In this document: in pieces, positions 54,828-62,658 of the stretch
How positions within the stretch are numbered: position 1 is the first letter of the stretch
Layout: each line of letters opens with the position of its first letter
Origin: Paludisphaera rhizosphaerae
GTDB taxonomy: Bacteria > Planctomycetota > Planctomycetia > Isosphaerales > Isosphaeraceae
Assembly: GCF_011065895.1 (NCBI RefSeq)
Contig: NZ_JAALCR010000010.1
Span: 124,001-188,000 of the forward strand
Length of the DNA: 64,000 nucleotides
Direction: 5' to 3'
The notes under the pieces: model-generated
Seen by the model: the letters and a program-made list of their open reading frames with translations, nothing else
What the model was told of the DNA's origin: nothing
Databases searched by the model: none
Position numbers and translations under genes: made by a program

Positions 54828-55066
54828 GCGTGAAGCCGAAACCGAAACCGATTCGCGTCGACGAGATCCCCCGGAGGCGTTCCATGGACGACCAGGCCGA
54901 GAGCCTCAGACGACTGGTCCAAGCACGCCGCGATTGGGAAAGGCTCACCACCGGCCCTCCTCGGCGTCGGCGGGTGGAGGACGAGCCGTCGCGGAGGCCG
55001 ACTTCGGCGTTCGGAGGCGGAGAATCACGCGGAAGCAGACGCGACGAAACGCGGAATCCGGGCTGA
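54824..55066 (+). CDS. Small basic hypothetical protein after flhF
   Basis: This 80-residue product is Arg-rich (EIPRRRSMDDQAESLRRL; RRRRVEDEPSRRP) and probably unstructured in its second half. Its ATG overlaps the flhF stop by four bases (ATGA), which supports translation. In other bacteria flhG (a MinD-like ATPase of about 290 residues) occupies this place, but this product is too short and has no P-loop. The function is unknown; it may be an unrelated filler gene. Confidence 0.45.
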   Translation: MSVKPKPKPIRVDEIPRRRSMDDQAESLRRLVQARRDWERLTTGPPRRRRVEDEPSRRPTSAFGGGESRGSRRDETRNPG

Positions 55067-55377
55067 CGCCCCCGGGACCGCGTCCAGCCAGGGACGGCGG
55101 ACGACGGTTGAGAATGGCGGGCGGGTTGTTCGGGTTCTTCGGACGATGAGGCTCAAGACGAATGGGCGGGTCGTCCGATGAATACTGAGGATCGAGTTCC
55201 CTGAATGGTGAGGGGCGGGGGGCGGAATCGCCGACTCGGCCGACAGGTCCTCTAACGGGGGCCGACTCGGCGGGAGGAGATTCGCCCCGATCGAAGGAGG
55301 GCGGGCGGGCCGTCGCCCGCTCCCTGAGGCCGCACAGGGATGTGCGTCCCCTCGCAGCAGCCGACACGGAGGTCAGG
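55067..55377. other. Intergenic region before the sigma28-type gene
   Basis: The 311-base gap has no gene that I can support. It contains two copies of CCGACTCGGC about 30 bases apart (near 55228 and 55260) flanked by GGGGCGGAATC and GATTCGCCCC, which are roughly inverted. These may be regulatory or simply GC-rich coincidence. The promoter of the sigma factor should lie here, and GGAGG at 55368-55372 is its ribosome site. Confidence 0.35.
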
Positions 55378-56154
55378 ATGTCAACCAAGGTGGATGTGGA
55401 TGTGACCGAACTCTGGCGGGAGTTCAAGGAGCACCCCACCACGGAGCTGCGGAACCAGTTGGTCGAGCGTTACTTGGCTCTGGTCAAGTACAACGCCGAA
55501 CGCATCTGGCAGCGCCTCCCCGAGGGGGTCGATCTTGACGACCTGATCTCGGCAGGGGTCTTCGGCCTGATGGATGCGATCGACGCCTTCGACTTGACTC
55601 GCGGCGTCAAGTTCGAGACCTACTGCGTACCCCGCATCCGCGGCGCCATGCTCGACGAGCTGCGCACGATGGACTGGGTCCCCCGGCTGGTGCGGTCCAA
55701 GGCCACCAAGATGGAGGAGGCCCGCAAGGAGCTGGAGGCCCGCCACGGCCGGCCCCCCACCGACGTCGAGCTGGCCGAGCGACTCGGCCTGCCGATGGAA
55801 GAATACGAGAAGATGGCCAACGACGCCAACGCCGTCGGCCTCATCAGCCTCAATAAGAAGTGGTATGAGACCGACAGCTACAAGGACGTCCGCGAGATCG
55901 ACATTCTCGAGGACAAGAAGGGCGAGGACCCCACGCGTCGCCTCCAGCGCAAGGACCTGATGCGCATGGTGACGAAGGGGCTCAACCGCAACGAGCGTCT
56001 GATCATCATTCTCTATTATTATGAAGAATTGACCATGAAGGAGATCGGCGCGACGCTCGACCTGAGCGAATCGCGGGTCTCCCAGATGCACTCTTCGATC
56101 ATCCAGCGGCTTCAGTCTCAGCTCTCGCTCCGCCGCCCCGAATTCGGCACCTGA
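55378..56154 (+). CDS. FliA/WhiG-family RNA polymerase sigma factor
   Basis: Sigma-28-type factors drive late flagellar or developmental genes. The 258-residue product has region 2 (VDLDDLISAGVFGLMDAIDAFD and VKFETYCVPRIRGAMLDELR), region 3 (EARHGRPPTDVELAERLGL), and a region 4 helix-turn-helix (LTMKEIGATLDLSESRVSQMHSSIIQRL). The full family layout is present and no region 1 precedes it. GGAGG lies at 55368-55372, five bases before ATG 55378. It sits at the end of the flagellar-type cluster, as fliA does in many species; no anti-sigma FlgM-like gene was recognised. Confidence 0.93.
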   Translation: MSTKVDVDVTELWREFKEHPTTELRNQLVERYLALVKYNAERIWQRLPEGVDLDDLISAGVFGLMDAIDAFDLTRGVKFETYCVPRIRGAMLDELRTMDWVPRLVRSKATKMEEARKELEARHGRPPTDVELAERLGLPMEEYEKMANDANAVGLISLNKKWYETDSYKDVREIDILEDKKGEDPTRRLQRKDLMRMVTKGLNRNERLIIILYYYEELTMKEIGATLDLSESRVSQMHSSIIQRLQSQLSLRRPEFGT

Positions 56155-56407
56155 CCGGCCGTTCGGGCTCGAACTCGACTCGATCCAGCCGCGATCCGCG
56201 GCCCCGTCACCGCCGACGGGGCCGACCCGATCCGGCCCGCCGAGCCCGCCCCCCGACTCTCGGGAGCCCCCCGAAGGTCGGGGGGCGGGCTCGCGCGCCG
56301 TGGTCGCGTTCCCCTTCCCGCGACATACGGCCTACACTTAGAATGAATCCCGCGACGCCGTCGCCGACGGCTGATCCCAATCCGCAACCGGGTGACCCGA
56401 CGACATC

Positions 56408-57118
56408 ATGAAGACGCGACACGTTGCGCCGGCCCTCGTCATCTGTCTGGCCGCCCTCGCCGGGGAGTCGCCCGTTCGGGCCCAGGGATTCGGCTGGGGC
56501 GGGTTCGCCATGCCCTGGGTTCCCACCCCCACGAATTTCGTCAACGACTGGGCCCTCCAGAACGCAGCCCGGGCCGGCCGGCCCCCGTCGAACAACGTCT
56601 ACGCCAACAACCCCAACTCGTACATCAACCGCTTGCGCGACCCCGGCTTCACGCCGACCCAGGACGCGCGCGGCTTTTCCTACGGCAGCCGTCGCGCCGC
56701 GGAAATCGCCGCGGCCCAGGCCGCGCGGTCCCCGGGCGAGGTCGCCGCACATGGCTCCTCCGCAACGACGGCTCCCCCGCCTCCGCCCCCCGCGAAGCCG
56801 GCTCAGCCCGTCGCCAGCTTCTTCGACGCTTCGGGCCGCCTCGTCTGGCCGGCCGAGGCGCCGACCAACGGCGACCTGAAGGCTAAACGAGACGTCTCCG
56901 ACCAGGCTGCGGCCGCGGTCCGCCGCGAGGTCGACGCCCAGGGCTGGGCCCCCATCGCTCTGGCCGCAGAGGCTCGCCAGAAGCTTCTGGACTACGGCCG
57001 TCCGGCCCTTCAGGAAGTTCGAGCCTCATCCACCCCGATGATCGCCCAGACCTTCCACGAGTTTCTGATGAGCCTTTACAACGCCATCGGCTCGGCGACG
57101 GTTCCTCCGCCCCATTGA
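56408..57118 (+). CDS. Exported hypothetical protein
   Basis: The 236-residue protein has a signal peptide (about 1-25, ending PVRAQG) and no membrane helix. The mature N-terminal part is rich in Asn, Pro and Tyr (NNVYANNPNSYINRLRDPGF), then a poly-Pro stretch, then a helical C-terminal half (EARQKLLDYGRPALQEVR). I recognise no family. It lies 254 bases after the sigma factor, on the same strand. Nothing ties it to export or flagellar function directly. Confidence 0.7.
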   Translation: MKTRHVAPALVICLAALAGESPVRAQGFGWGGFAMPWVPTPTNFVNDWALQNAARAGRPPSNNVYANNPNSYINRLRDPGFTPTQDARGFSYGSRRAAEIAAAQAARSPGEVAAHGSSATTAPPPPPPAKPAQPVASFFDASGRLVWPAEAPTNGDLKAKRDVSDQAAAAVRREVDAQGWAPIALAAEARQKLLDYGRPALQEVRASSTPMIAQTFHEFLMSLYNAIGSATVPPPH

Positions 57119-57180
57119 AGACGGGCTGGGGCTGGTTTGGCTGAATTGATCCCCGGTTGGTTGGCGAAGTGCGGGGCGGC

Positions 57181-57624
57181 GTGTTGAAGTCGAAGCTGCT
57201 CGATTGGATCGTGATGACCACCAGGGACGCCGCTTGGGCGCCGTCGCTGGTTTTCCTCGCCCACGCCGTCGCGTCCCTCGGCTTTCACGCCTACCAGCGC
57301 TGGCCGTCGCTCGACATCCCGATGCATTTCCTCGGCGGCGTCGTCATCTGCTATTTCTACCACCGAGCCTCCATCAACGCCTCGGCCGTCGGACTTCTCG
57401 GTCCGTTCCATCGCGTGACCCATGTGATCCTGGTCTTCGCACTGGTCGCGACGACCACGGTCTTCTGGGAGTTCGCGGAATACATCAGTGACCAGGTCTT
57501 CGGGACGCACGCTCAGGTCGATCTCGAAGACACGCTCCTGGATATGTTGCTAGGAATCGTCGGAGGCGTGGTCTTCCTGACCGCCAACTCTGCTCTTCGC
57601 CCGGCCCGGCGGCTGGGCTCCTGA
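57181..57624 (+). CDS. DUF2238-like small integral membrane protein
   Basis: The protein of about 147 residues has four probable membrane helices. Motifs resemble the DUF2238 type: IPMHFLGGVVICYFYH, FWEFAEYISDQVFG and DTLLDMLLGIVGGVVF, with acidic residues at helix ends. The function of that family is unknown. GTG 57181 is used as start; TTG 57157 upstream and ATG 57214 inside are alternatives. It converges on the TlpA-like gene across a bidirectional hairpin. Confidence 0.7.
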   Translation: MLKSKLLDWIVMTTRDAAWAPSLVFLAHAVASLGFHAYQRWPSLDIPMHFLGGVVICYFYHRASINASAVGLLGPFHRVTHVILVFALVATTTVFWEFAEYISDQVFGTHAQVDLEDTLLDMLLGIVGGVVFLTANSALRPARRLGS

Positions 57625-57722
57625 GCCCTCGACGCCGGAGAGCCGCCAACGGCTCAACGGCTCCAGCCCGATCAAACCGGCCGACCAGGGCCGTTCGGTA
57701 ATGGACCTGTCACGGAAGCGCA

Positions 57723-57765
57723 TGAAAACGGGCGGCCTTCGTTGAACGAAGGGCCGCCCGTTTCA
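57723..57765. terminator. Bidirectional hairpin terminator
   Basis: TGAAAACGGGCGGCC-TTCG (57723-57741) pairs with CGAA-GGGCCGCCCG-TTTCA (57747-57765) with one bulge, giving a very stable stem of about 17 pairs with short A/T flanks on both sides. It lies between convergent genes and can end transcription both ways. Confidence 0.75.
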
Positions 57766-57789
57766 TTTACGGCTCTTCGCGATTCAGCC

Positions 57790-58908
57790 TCAGGGCTTGA
57801 CCAGCTTCGAGACGGTGGGTTCCAGGTTCTTGCGGACGAGGTCCAGGCCGACGATCTTCCCTTCGCGGTCGATGAGGACGCTGGCGGGGATCTCGGTGAC
57901 GCCGTAGGCGCGGGCGATGTCGCCGGCGCCGGGGCGGTTCATCAGGATCGGCCAGCGGAGGTTGTAGTCCAGGGCGAAGCGGCGGACGTTCGGGATAAAG
58001 CTCTCGACGCTCGCCTTCTCGTCCTGGAGCGGGTCCAGGTTGACGCCGACGATCTCGAAGCCCAGGCCGTGATCGGCGTCGAACGTCTGCTGGAGCCAGG
58101 CGACCTCGGCGGCGCTGGGGAGGCTCCAGGTGGCCCCGAAGACCACGAGCACCACCTTGCCGCGGAGGGCGGCCAGGTCGAAGGACCGGCCGTCGATGTC
58201 GGTTCCCTGGATCGCTGGCGCCGGCTTGCCGATCAGATTCAGCCGGTTCAGTCGCGAGGCGAGATAGCCCTTGACCTCAGGGTGTTCCGCCTGGGTCGCG
58301 AGAAGTTGGAACGCCCGGGTCGCGACGTCGTAGCGGCCGGCATGAACCAGGCGCTGATAATAGGCGTCGGCCAGTCCCAGCACCTCGGCCGTGGAGAGGG
58401 TGCCTTCGGCGTGCGCCTCGGCCTTCTTCGCCATCAGGGTCGACAGATCCTTCAGCGACTGCTCGAAGTCGCCGCGGTCGCTCTCGGCGATCAGCTTGAC
58501 GAGGTGGGCCAGCACCCTGACGGTCGGCGAAGGGAGTTGGGCGCGGATGGCGGCGTCGGCGGCCGGTTCGACCTCGGCGAAGACGTCGGACGCGATCGCC
58601 GAGCGGAAGAGTTGCTCGTAGACCGGGGCGGCCTCTTTGGGGGAGAGTCCGGCGGCCAGGGCTTGCAGCTTCGCCAGGCGTTCGACTTCCAGCCCCTTGA
58701 ACTTCTGGGAATACTCGGCGTCGATGGCGAGGATGGCTTCGGCGGTTCCCTTGTCGGGGGTGCTGAGTTCAGCCCGCTCGCTTCTGGCCGTCGCCGGCGC
58801 CGTCGGCGCGACGGCCGGCGCTTGCTGGCCCCACGCCGGTCCGGCGGTCAGCAGCAGCCCAAGCGTCGCGGCTCGGGAGGAGCGGGTCACGGAACGGCGC
58901 GTCATCAT
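57790..58908 (-). CDS. TlpA-like thioredoxin-fold protein lacking CxxC
   Basis: The 372-residue protein has a signal peptide (about 8-28, ending PAWGQ), a helical region of about 170 residues, and a C-terminal TlpA/ResA-type thioredoxin domain (GKPAPAIQGTDIDGRSFDLAALRGKVVLVVFGATWS, quoted in parts). The active-site CxxC should follow ATW, but the sequence is ATWSLPSAAE: both Cys are Ser. The fold looks whole, including the cis-Pro loop (TEIPASVLID). It should be redox-inactive and serve another role. ATG 58908 follows AGGAG; ATG 58905 is next. It overlaps the gene before it by four bases. Confidence 0.88.
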   Translation of the reverse strand: MMTRRSVTRSSRAATLGLLLTAGPAWGQQAPAVAPTAPATARSERAELSTPDKGTAEAILAIDAEYSQKFKGLEVERLAKLQALAAGLSPKEAAPVYEQLFRSAIASDVFAEVEPAADAAIRAQLPSPTVRVLAHLVKLIAESDRGDFEQSLKDLSTLMAKKAEAHAEGTLSTAEVLGLADAYYQRLVHAGRYDVATRAFQLLATQAEHPEVKGYLASRLNRLNLIGKPAPAIQGTDIDGRSFDLAALRGKVVLVVFGATWSLPSAAEVAWLQQTFDADHGLGFEIVGVNLDPLQDEKASVESFIPNVRRFALDYNLRWPILMNRPGAGDIARAYGVTEIPASVLIDREGKIVGLDLVRKNLEPTVSKLVKP

Positions 58909-59273
58909 AGGATCTCCTGATCGGTCAGGGTCGAAAATCGGGCGATCGGGGGTGGAGCAGAGTGATCGGCGTCGGTCTTCTTCGGCGTCGTGGACTTCGT
59001 GCGGGCCTTCCGGGGCGCCGACGGCTTCGGCGTGGGACGGTTCACCAGCCGCCACAACGCCGCGGCGAAGAGCATCGCCGCAACGATCGAGACGGCCCAG
59101 AGAGCCGCCTTGACGCCCGCCGAAAGAGGCTTCGCGGGCGTGTCTCGAAGGAACTCCGAGAACGGCCTGGACGGGCCCGTCGTTGATGGGGCCGTCTCGT
59201 CGATGAACAGGTCGTGGCCACGCCGCTTAATTGAGATCTCCTGACCAGGCTGTTCGCGTCGCTCCCCGGACAT
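58905..59273 (-). CDS. Single-pass membrane protein upstream of the TlpA-like gene
   Basis: The product of about 122 residues has a charged N-terminus, one membrane helix (VKAALWAVSIVAAMLFAAALW) and a Lys/Pro-rich tail that would be on the far side. No family is recognised. I start it at ATG 59273, where GGAG lies nine bases upstream; ATG 59327 and the frame up to 59360 are alternatives. Its stop overlaps the TlpA-like start (ATGA), so the two are translationally coupled and may act together. Confidence 0.6.
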   Translation of the reverse strand: MSGERREQPGQEISIKRRGHDLFIDETAPSTTGPSRPFSEFLRDTPAKPLSAGVKAALWAVSIVAAMLFAAALWRLVNRPTPKPSAPRKARTKSTTPKKTDADHSAPPPIARFSTLTDQEIL

Positions 59274-59379
59274 ACCGCCATTCTCCACGCGAGACCGGGC
59301 CGCGACGCCCCCCATTTCGGTCGCCATTCCCAGACTAGTGTCGGCGGCCGGCCTGCACAAGGGAGGCCGTCGACCGGGG

Positions 59380-60177
59380 TCACGCCTCGGCGTGGAAGAA
59401 CCAGTCCCAGCTCGGCGGTTCGGCGGCCAATTCGGTTGCTCCGGCGAAGTTCTCGTCCCATGGGTAGAGGACTTTGTCCAGGGTTACAGAACGGAAGCCC
59501 GCCTTGCCGAATCGATGCTGGAACTCGAACGGCAGCCAGAATTTTTGCCTCAGCCCCTGGTATCGGAACCGGCCGAAGGCGAAGTCGTAGCAGTTGTGTT
59601 CGCCGTGGATCGCCGCGAACCGCTCGGCTTCCGACGGCGCCAGGCCGCGTTCCAGGGCCTGGTCGTACAGCAGCATCGTGTGGTACTGGATCGCATCCAT
59701 CGACGGCGCGATCCCCAGAAAGACGCCGCCGGGCCTCAACGCGCGGTGGATCGCCGTGAGGACGCGGTGAATCCTTTGGACGTCGGGCATCACCAGCGAG
59801 TTGACCGCCACGGCCACGTCGAGCGGTCCCGAGAGATCCTCAAGATCCTCCATCGTTCGCTCAAGAAACATCACCCGGTCGCGGTCGGCCTCGGCCACGC
59901 GTCCTCGAGCCCGTTGCAGCATTCCGGGAGCGAAATCCAGGGCGACGACGCGTCCAAACCGTTCCAGCAGCCGATTGATCAGCGGGCCGGTGCCGCACCC
60001 AAGGTCGGCCACGGTTTTCGTCTCAGGGGCCTCGATCGCGTCAAGCGCCTTCCAGAGTGGGTTCTGGACGCCGGGGCCGTAGGGGTTGAGGAAGACCTCG
60101 TCGTACCGTGCCGCATGTCGGCTCCAGGATCGGCTCTGGTCGGGCGTCTTGCCGCTGAAAGTCGTCACGATCGCCAT
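59380..60177 (-). CDS. Class I SAM-dependent methyltransferase
   Basis: The 265-residue protein has a Rossmann methyltransferase core: motif I VADLGCGTGPL (about residues 56-66), a motif II acidic end VALDFAPGM, and the post-motif LRPGGVFLGIAPS. It is cytoplasmic and of UbiE/Methyltransf_11/25 type. The C-terminal part is not of a known substrate class. ATG 60177 follows GGAGG. The acceptor is unknown. Confidence 0.87.
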   Translation of the reverse strand: MAIVTTFSGKTPDQSRSWSRHAARYDEVFLNPYGPGVQNPLWKALDAIEAPETKTVADLGCGTGPLINRLLERFGRVVALDFAPGMLQRARGRVAEADRDRVMFLERTMEDLEDLSGPLDVAVAVNSLVMPDVQRIHRVLTAIHRALRPGGVFLGIAPSMDAIQYHTMLLYDQALERGLAPSEAERFAAIHGEHNCYDFAFGRFRYQGLRQKFWLPFEFQHRFGKAGFRSVTLDKVLYPWDENFAGATELAAEPPSWDWFFHAEA

Positions 60178-60257
60178 CGTCCTCCGCAATGCGGGCCCGT
60201 CTCAGCCGGTTCAGCCGTCTTCTACTTAACTAATCATAGAACGTCGAAGCGACGGCG

Positions 60258-61013
60258 TCAGATCCTGCTCGTCGCTGATTCGGCCGTCAGGACCAGTTCG
60301 GAGCCGTCGAGTGTCAGGCCGCCGAGACGAGGAAGGGCGACGAAGTCGAACTCGTTGGCGTTGCCGAAAGCCCACGAGGCCGCTCGCGTCCGGCGTTTCG
60401 TCCCTCCCGAGAGTCGTCTCCAGGCGGACGTCATAAGCGTATCAACGGGCCTCTCGGATTGGACGACGACGCGTCGCCTTCGTGACAGGGCGTCCACGAT
60501 CGGGGCGATCCTCGCGTCGACTTCTCCCGAAGGCTCTTTCCCCAGATTCACGGGTTTGACGCGACCTCGGGGGAGAGGAGTGTTCTGGTCGGCCGCCGTC
60601 CAGTCGTTGCGAAAGGCGGGGGCGAATGCCAGGGGGCAAGCCCCAGCGCGTCGATACGACCACGGTGAAACGAACAGGGCGTGGAAGGCCAGCGCCCCGG
60701 GTCGGCCCTGATCGTCGCAGCCAAGCGAGTCCACCTGAACGATCATCCACGCGGAACGGTCCACCGGCATCGCGAAGACGCTCTGGAACGGGTCCACTCG
60801 GGAAGGACGCTCGCCGAACCGGCCGCAGGCCCGCTTCATCGCGTCGCGCCATGCCGGCGTGCAGCCTTCTGAGGCCGTCAGCATCGCATAGCCGCGTGAC
60901 CAAAAGGGAAAACTGCCATACACCGCTTGCTCGTATCCGATCGCGCCGAGGATCACCGCGCAGGGACTCCGCAAAAGTTCGTAGGGGAATGCTCCCGAGC
61001 ATAACCCAATCAT
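60258..61013 (-). CDS. Hypothetical protein, possibly GAP1-N-like
   Basis: The product of about 251 residues has a distinctive segment YEQAVYGSFPFWSRGYAMLT followed by ASEGCTPAWRDAMKRACGRFG. I recall similar YGSF/GY/SxGC patterns from the GTPase-associated protein GAP1 N-terminal families, but the match is from memory and weak. No membrane helix is evident. The start is uncertain; ATG 61013 is used, and the frame is open to 61091. It is a lone gene between the methyltransferase and the DUF937 protein. Confidence 0.55.
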   Translation of the reverse strand: MIGLCSGAFPYELLRSPCAVILGAIGYEQAVYGSFPFWSRGYAMLTASEGCTPAWRDAMKRACGRFGERPSRVDPFQSVFAMPVDRSAWMIVQVDSLGCDDQGRPGALAFHALFVSPWSYRRAGACPLAFAPAFRNDWTAADQNTPLPRGRVKPVNLGKEPSGEVDARIAPIVDALSRRRRVVVQSERPVDTLMTSAWRRLSGGTKRRTRAASWAFGNANEFDFVALPRLGGLTLDGSELVLTAESATSRI

Positions 61014-61110
61014 GCGGATGCGTGGAGGCCGCCGCTTTCGAAGGCGAGCGGTCCGACCGCTTCGAACGGTCGGACCGTGGGGGTGACGCATCAGCCGCGC
61101 GCACAGGTCG

Positions 61111-62472
61111 TCATTCGACGATCAGCGAAATGCTGATCGGGACGTCGTCCTTGACGACGGCCGCCGGATGCTCGGCCGGAAGATTGGCGGCGACGGTGTC
61201 GATGATGATTCGATCCGCTGGGACGCCGGCGTGCACGAGAGAGTCGCGGACGACTTCCGCGTGATGCAGGGCGGCTTCGCGGGTGACGAGCTTGGGCGCG
61301 TCCTTGAGAGATTCCCGCCCGCTGACCTTCAGTTTCACCTGGGGATAGGCCGCGGCGATCTTGGCGATGTCCTCAATCGAGTGGACGCCGTCGGTCGTGA
61401 GCTTGCCGTCGCCGTCGAAGATCAGGTCGGAGGCGACGAACGTCTGCGCGACGACGGGCTTGCCGTCGCGAAGGGCCTTGTACATCGCCTCGATGTACGA
61501 GTTCTCAGGAACCTCGATCGTCACATTGTTGGGGAGCGTCAGCGAGACGCCCTTCGCCATCGTTTCGACGACGGCTCGGCCCGATTCGATGACGGCGGCC
61601 GACGCTGCGGGCTGTTCAGGTTTGACTTCGTGCACGACGCTGGGAGCCGCGGGAGCCGGCTGGGGGACGACCTCAACGGGGCGCTCGCCGGCCCTGGGGA
61701 GGAGGTAGAAGCCGGCCAGAAGGGCCAGGGCCGCCAGAGCAGCCGGCACGGCCCATCGAGCCATCGAGGGCTCGGGTTCGGGGCGGACGACTCGCGTGGA
61801 GACGGAATCACGAACGACCGCGGGACGCGAGGACGGAGTCGTCGTCCGTTCGACGGAGGCTCGCTCGGCATACGTCGCGCCAGGCGTTCGTTGCGGGGAG
61901 TCGAGATCGGCGAAGCTGTTCAAGCCCATGGCCGCGGCCAGCCCGCTCGGGGCCTGCCGAAGGATGGTCTCGCGATGGTCGGCCAGCAAGCTGCGCAGAC
62001 TATCCAGCGAGAGATCCCGGCCGCTCGACGCCTTGCGGATCATGCCCGCGAAGGCCGGAGCGAGAAGCGAAAGGATCGTCGAGGCGCTCGACGGCTTCAC
62101 TCCCGCATCGTCCGCGACAAGGTTCGACACGCGATCCAGCTTGTCTCCCAGGATGGAGCGAAGCATGGAATAGCCATGCTTGGCGAGCGACTCAAGAGAA
62201 CCACTCTTGAGCATCTCGTGGAGGAGCCCCGGCGAAGCCGAGAGGTTGTCGAGCCGCGCCAGTTCCTGAGGCTCGCGTCGAAGCGAGTCGAGCAGGGCGG
62301 AACTGTCACGCGCGCCGGTCAGCATGTGCAGCAGGCCGGCGAGGATGGAGGAACCCCCGATCGAGATCGCCCGTTCGACGCGGTCCGGCGCTTCCTCCAG
62401 CGTCCTGGCGATGTCGTGAACGACGTCGCTGTTGAAGATCCGCTTGACCTGATTCAGGAGGTCGATCGACAT
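61111..62472 (-). CDS. DUF937-type protein with membrane helix and OmpA-like domain
   Basis: The 453-residue protein has a cytoplasmic helical N-terminal region of DUF937 type (VERAISIGGSSILAGLLHML, then SSASTILSLLAPAFAGMIRK), a linker, one membrane helix (about 237-258, WAVPAALAALALLAGFYLLP) and a periplasmic C-terminal domain of OmpA/MotB-like fold (GDGKLTTDGVHSIEDIAKIAAAYP, then KLKVSGRESLKD and ALHHAEVVRDSLVHAGVPADRI). The fold normally binds peptidoglycan through an Asp and an Arg; the usual NxxLSxxRA pattern is changed here, so binding is uncertain. It resembles other YidB-like/OmpA fusions. Confidence 0.8.
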   Translation of the reverse strand: MSIDLLNQVKRIFNSDVVHDIARTLEEAPDRVERAISIGGSSILAGLLHMLTGARDSSALLDSLRREPQELARLDNLSASPGLLHEMLKSGSLESLAKHGYSMLRSILGDKLDRVSNLVADDAGVKPSSASTILSLLAPAFAGMIRKASSGRDLSLDSLRSLLADHRETILRQAPSGLAAAMGLNSFADLDSPQRTPGATYAERASVERTTTPSSRPAVVRDSVSTRVVRPEPEPSMARWAVPAALAALALLAGFYLLPRAGERPVEVVPQPAPAAPSVVHEVKPEQPAASAAVIESGRAVVETMAKGVSLTLPNNVTIEVPENSYIEAMYKALRDGKPVVAQTFVASDLIFDGDGKLTTDGVHSIEDIAKIAAAYPQVKLKVSGRESLKDAPKLVTREAALHHAEVVRDSLVHAGVPADRIIIDTVAANLPAEHPAAVVKDDVPISISLIVE

Positions 62473-62609
62473 GATGCGTACTCCATCAGATGGCGGCCCG
62501 TCGGACGCACGCCCGATTGGGCCGGTCGAGGAATCACCGCCAGAGACCTTCCTGCTTCTCCGGCATGAGAGGGGAGCGTTCCCAACCGAGTTGCAGCAAT
62601 CCGCATGCC

Positions 62610-62640
62610 GCGTCCGCCGTCGATGAACGAAGGCGGACGC
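62610..62640 (-). terminator. Hairpin after the repeat-protein gene
   Basis: GCGTCCGCC (62610-62618) pairs with GGCGGACGC (62632-62640) around a 13-base loop. It lies 19 bases after the stop codon of the minus-strand repeat protein, and no T-run follows. Confidence 0.45.
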
Positions 62641-62658
62641 AGCCGCGGCTGGGCGAGG

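Noticed and set aside
55226-55270. Two CCGACTCGGC repeats as a CRISPR-like or operator array
   Set aside because: Only two copies and no regular spacing; noted as intergenic content instead.
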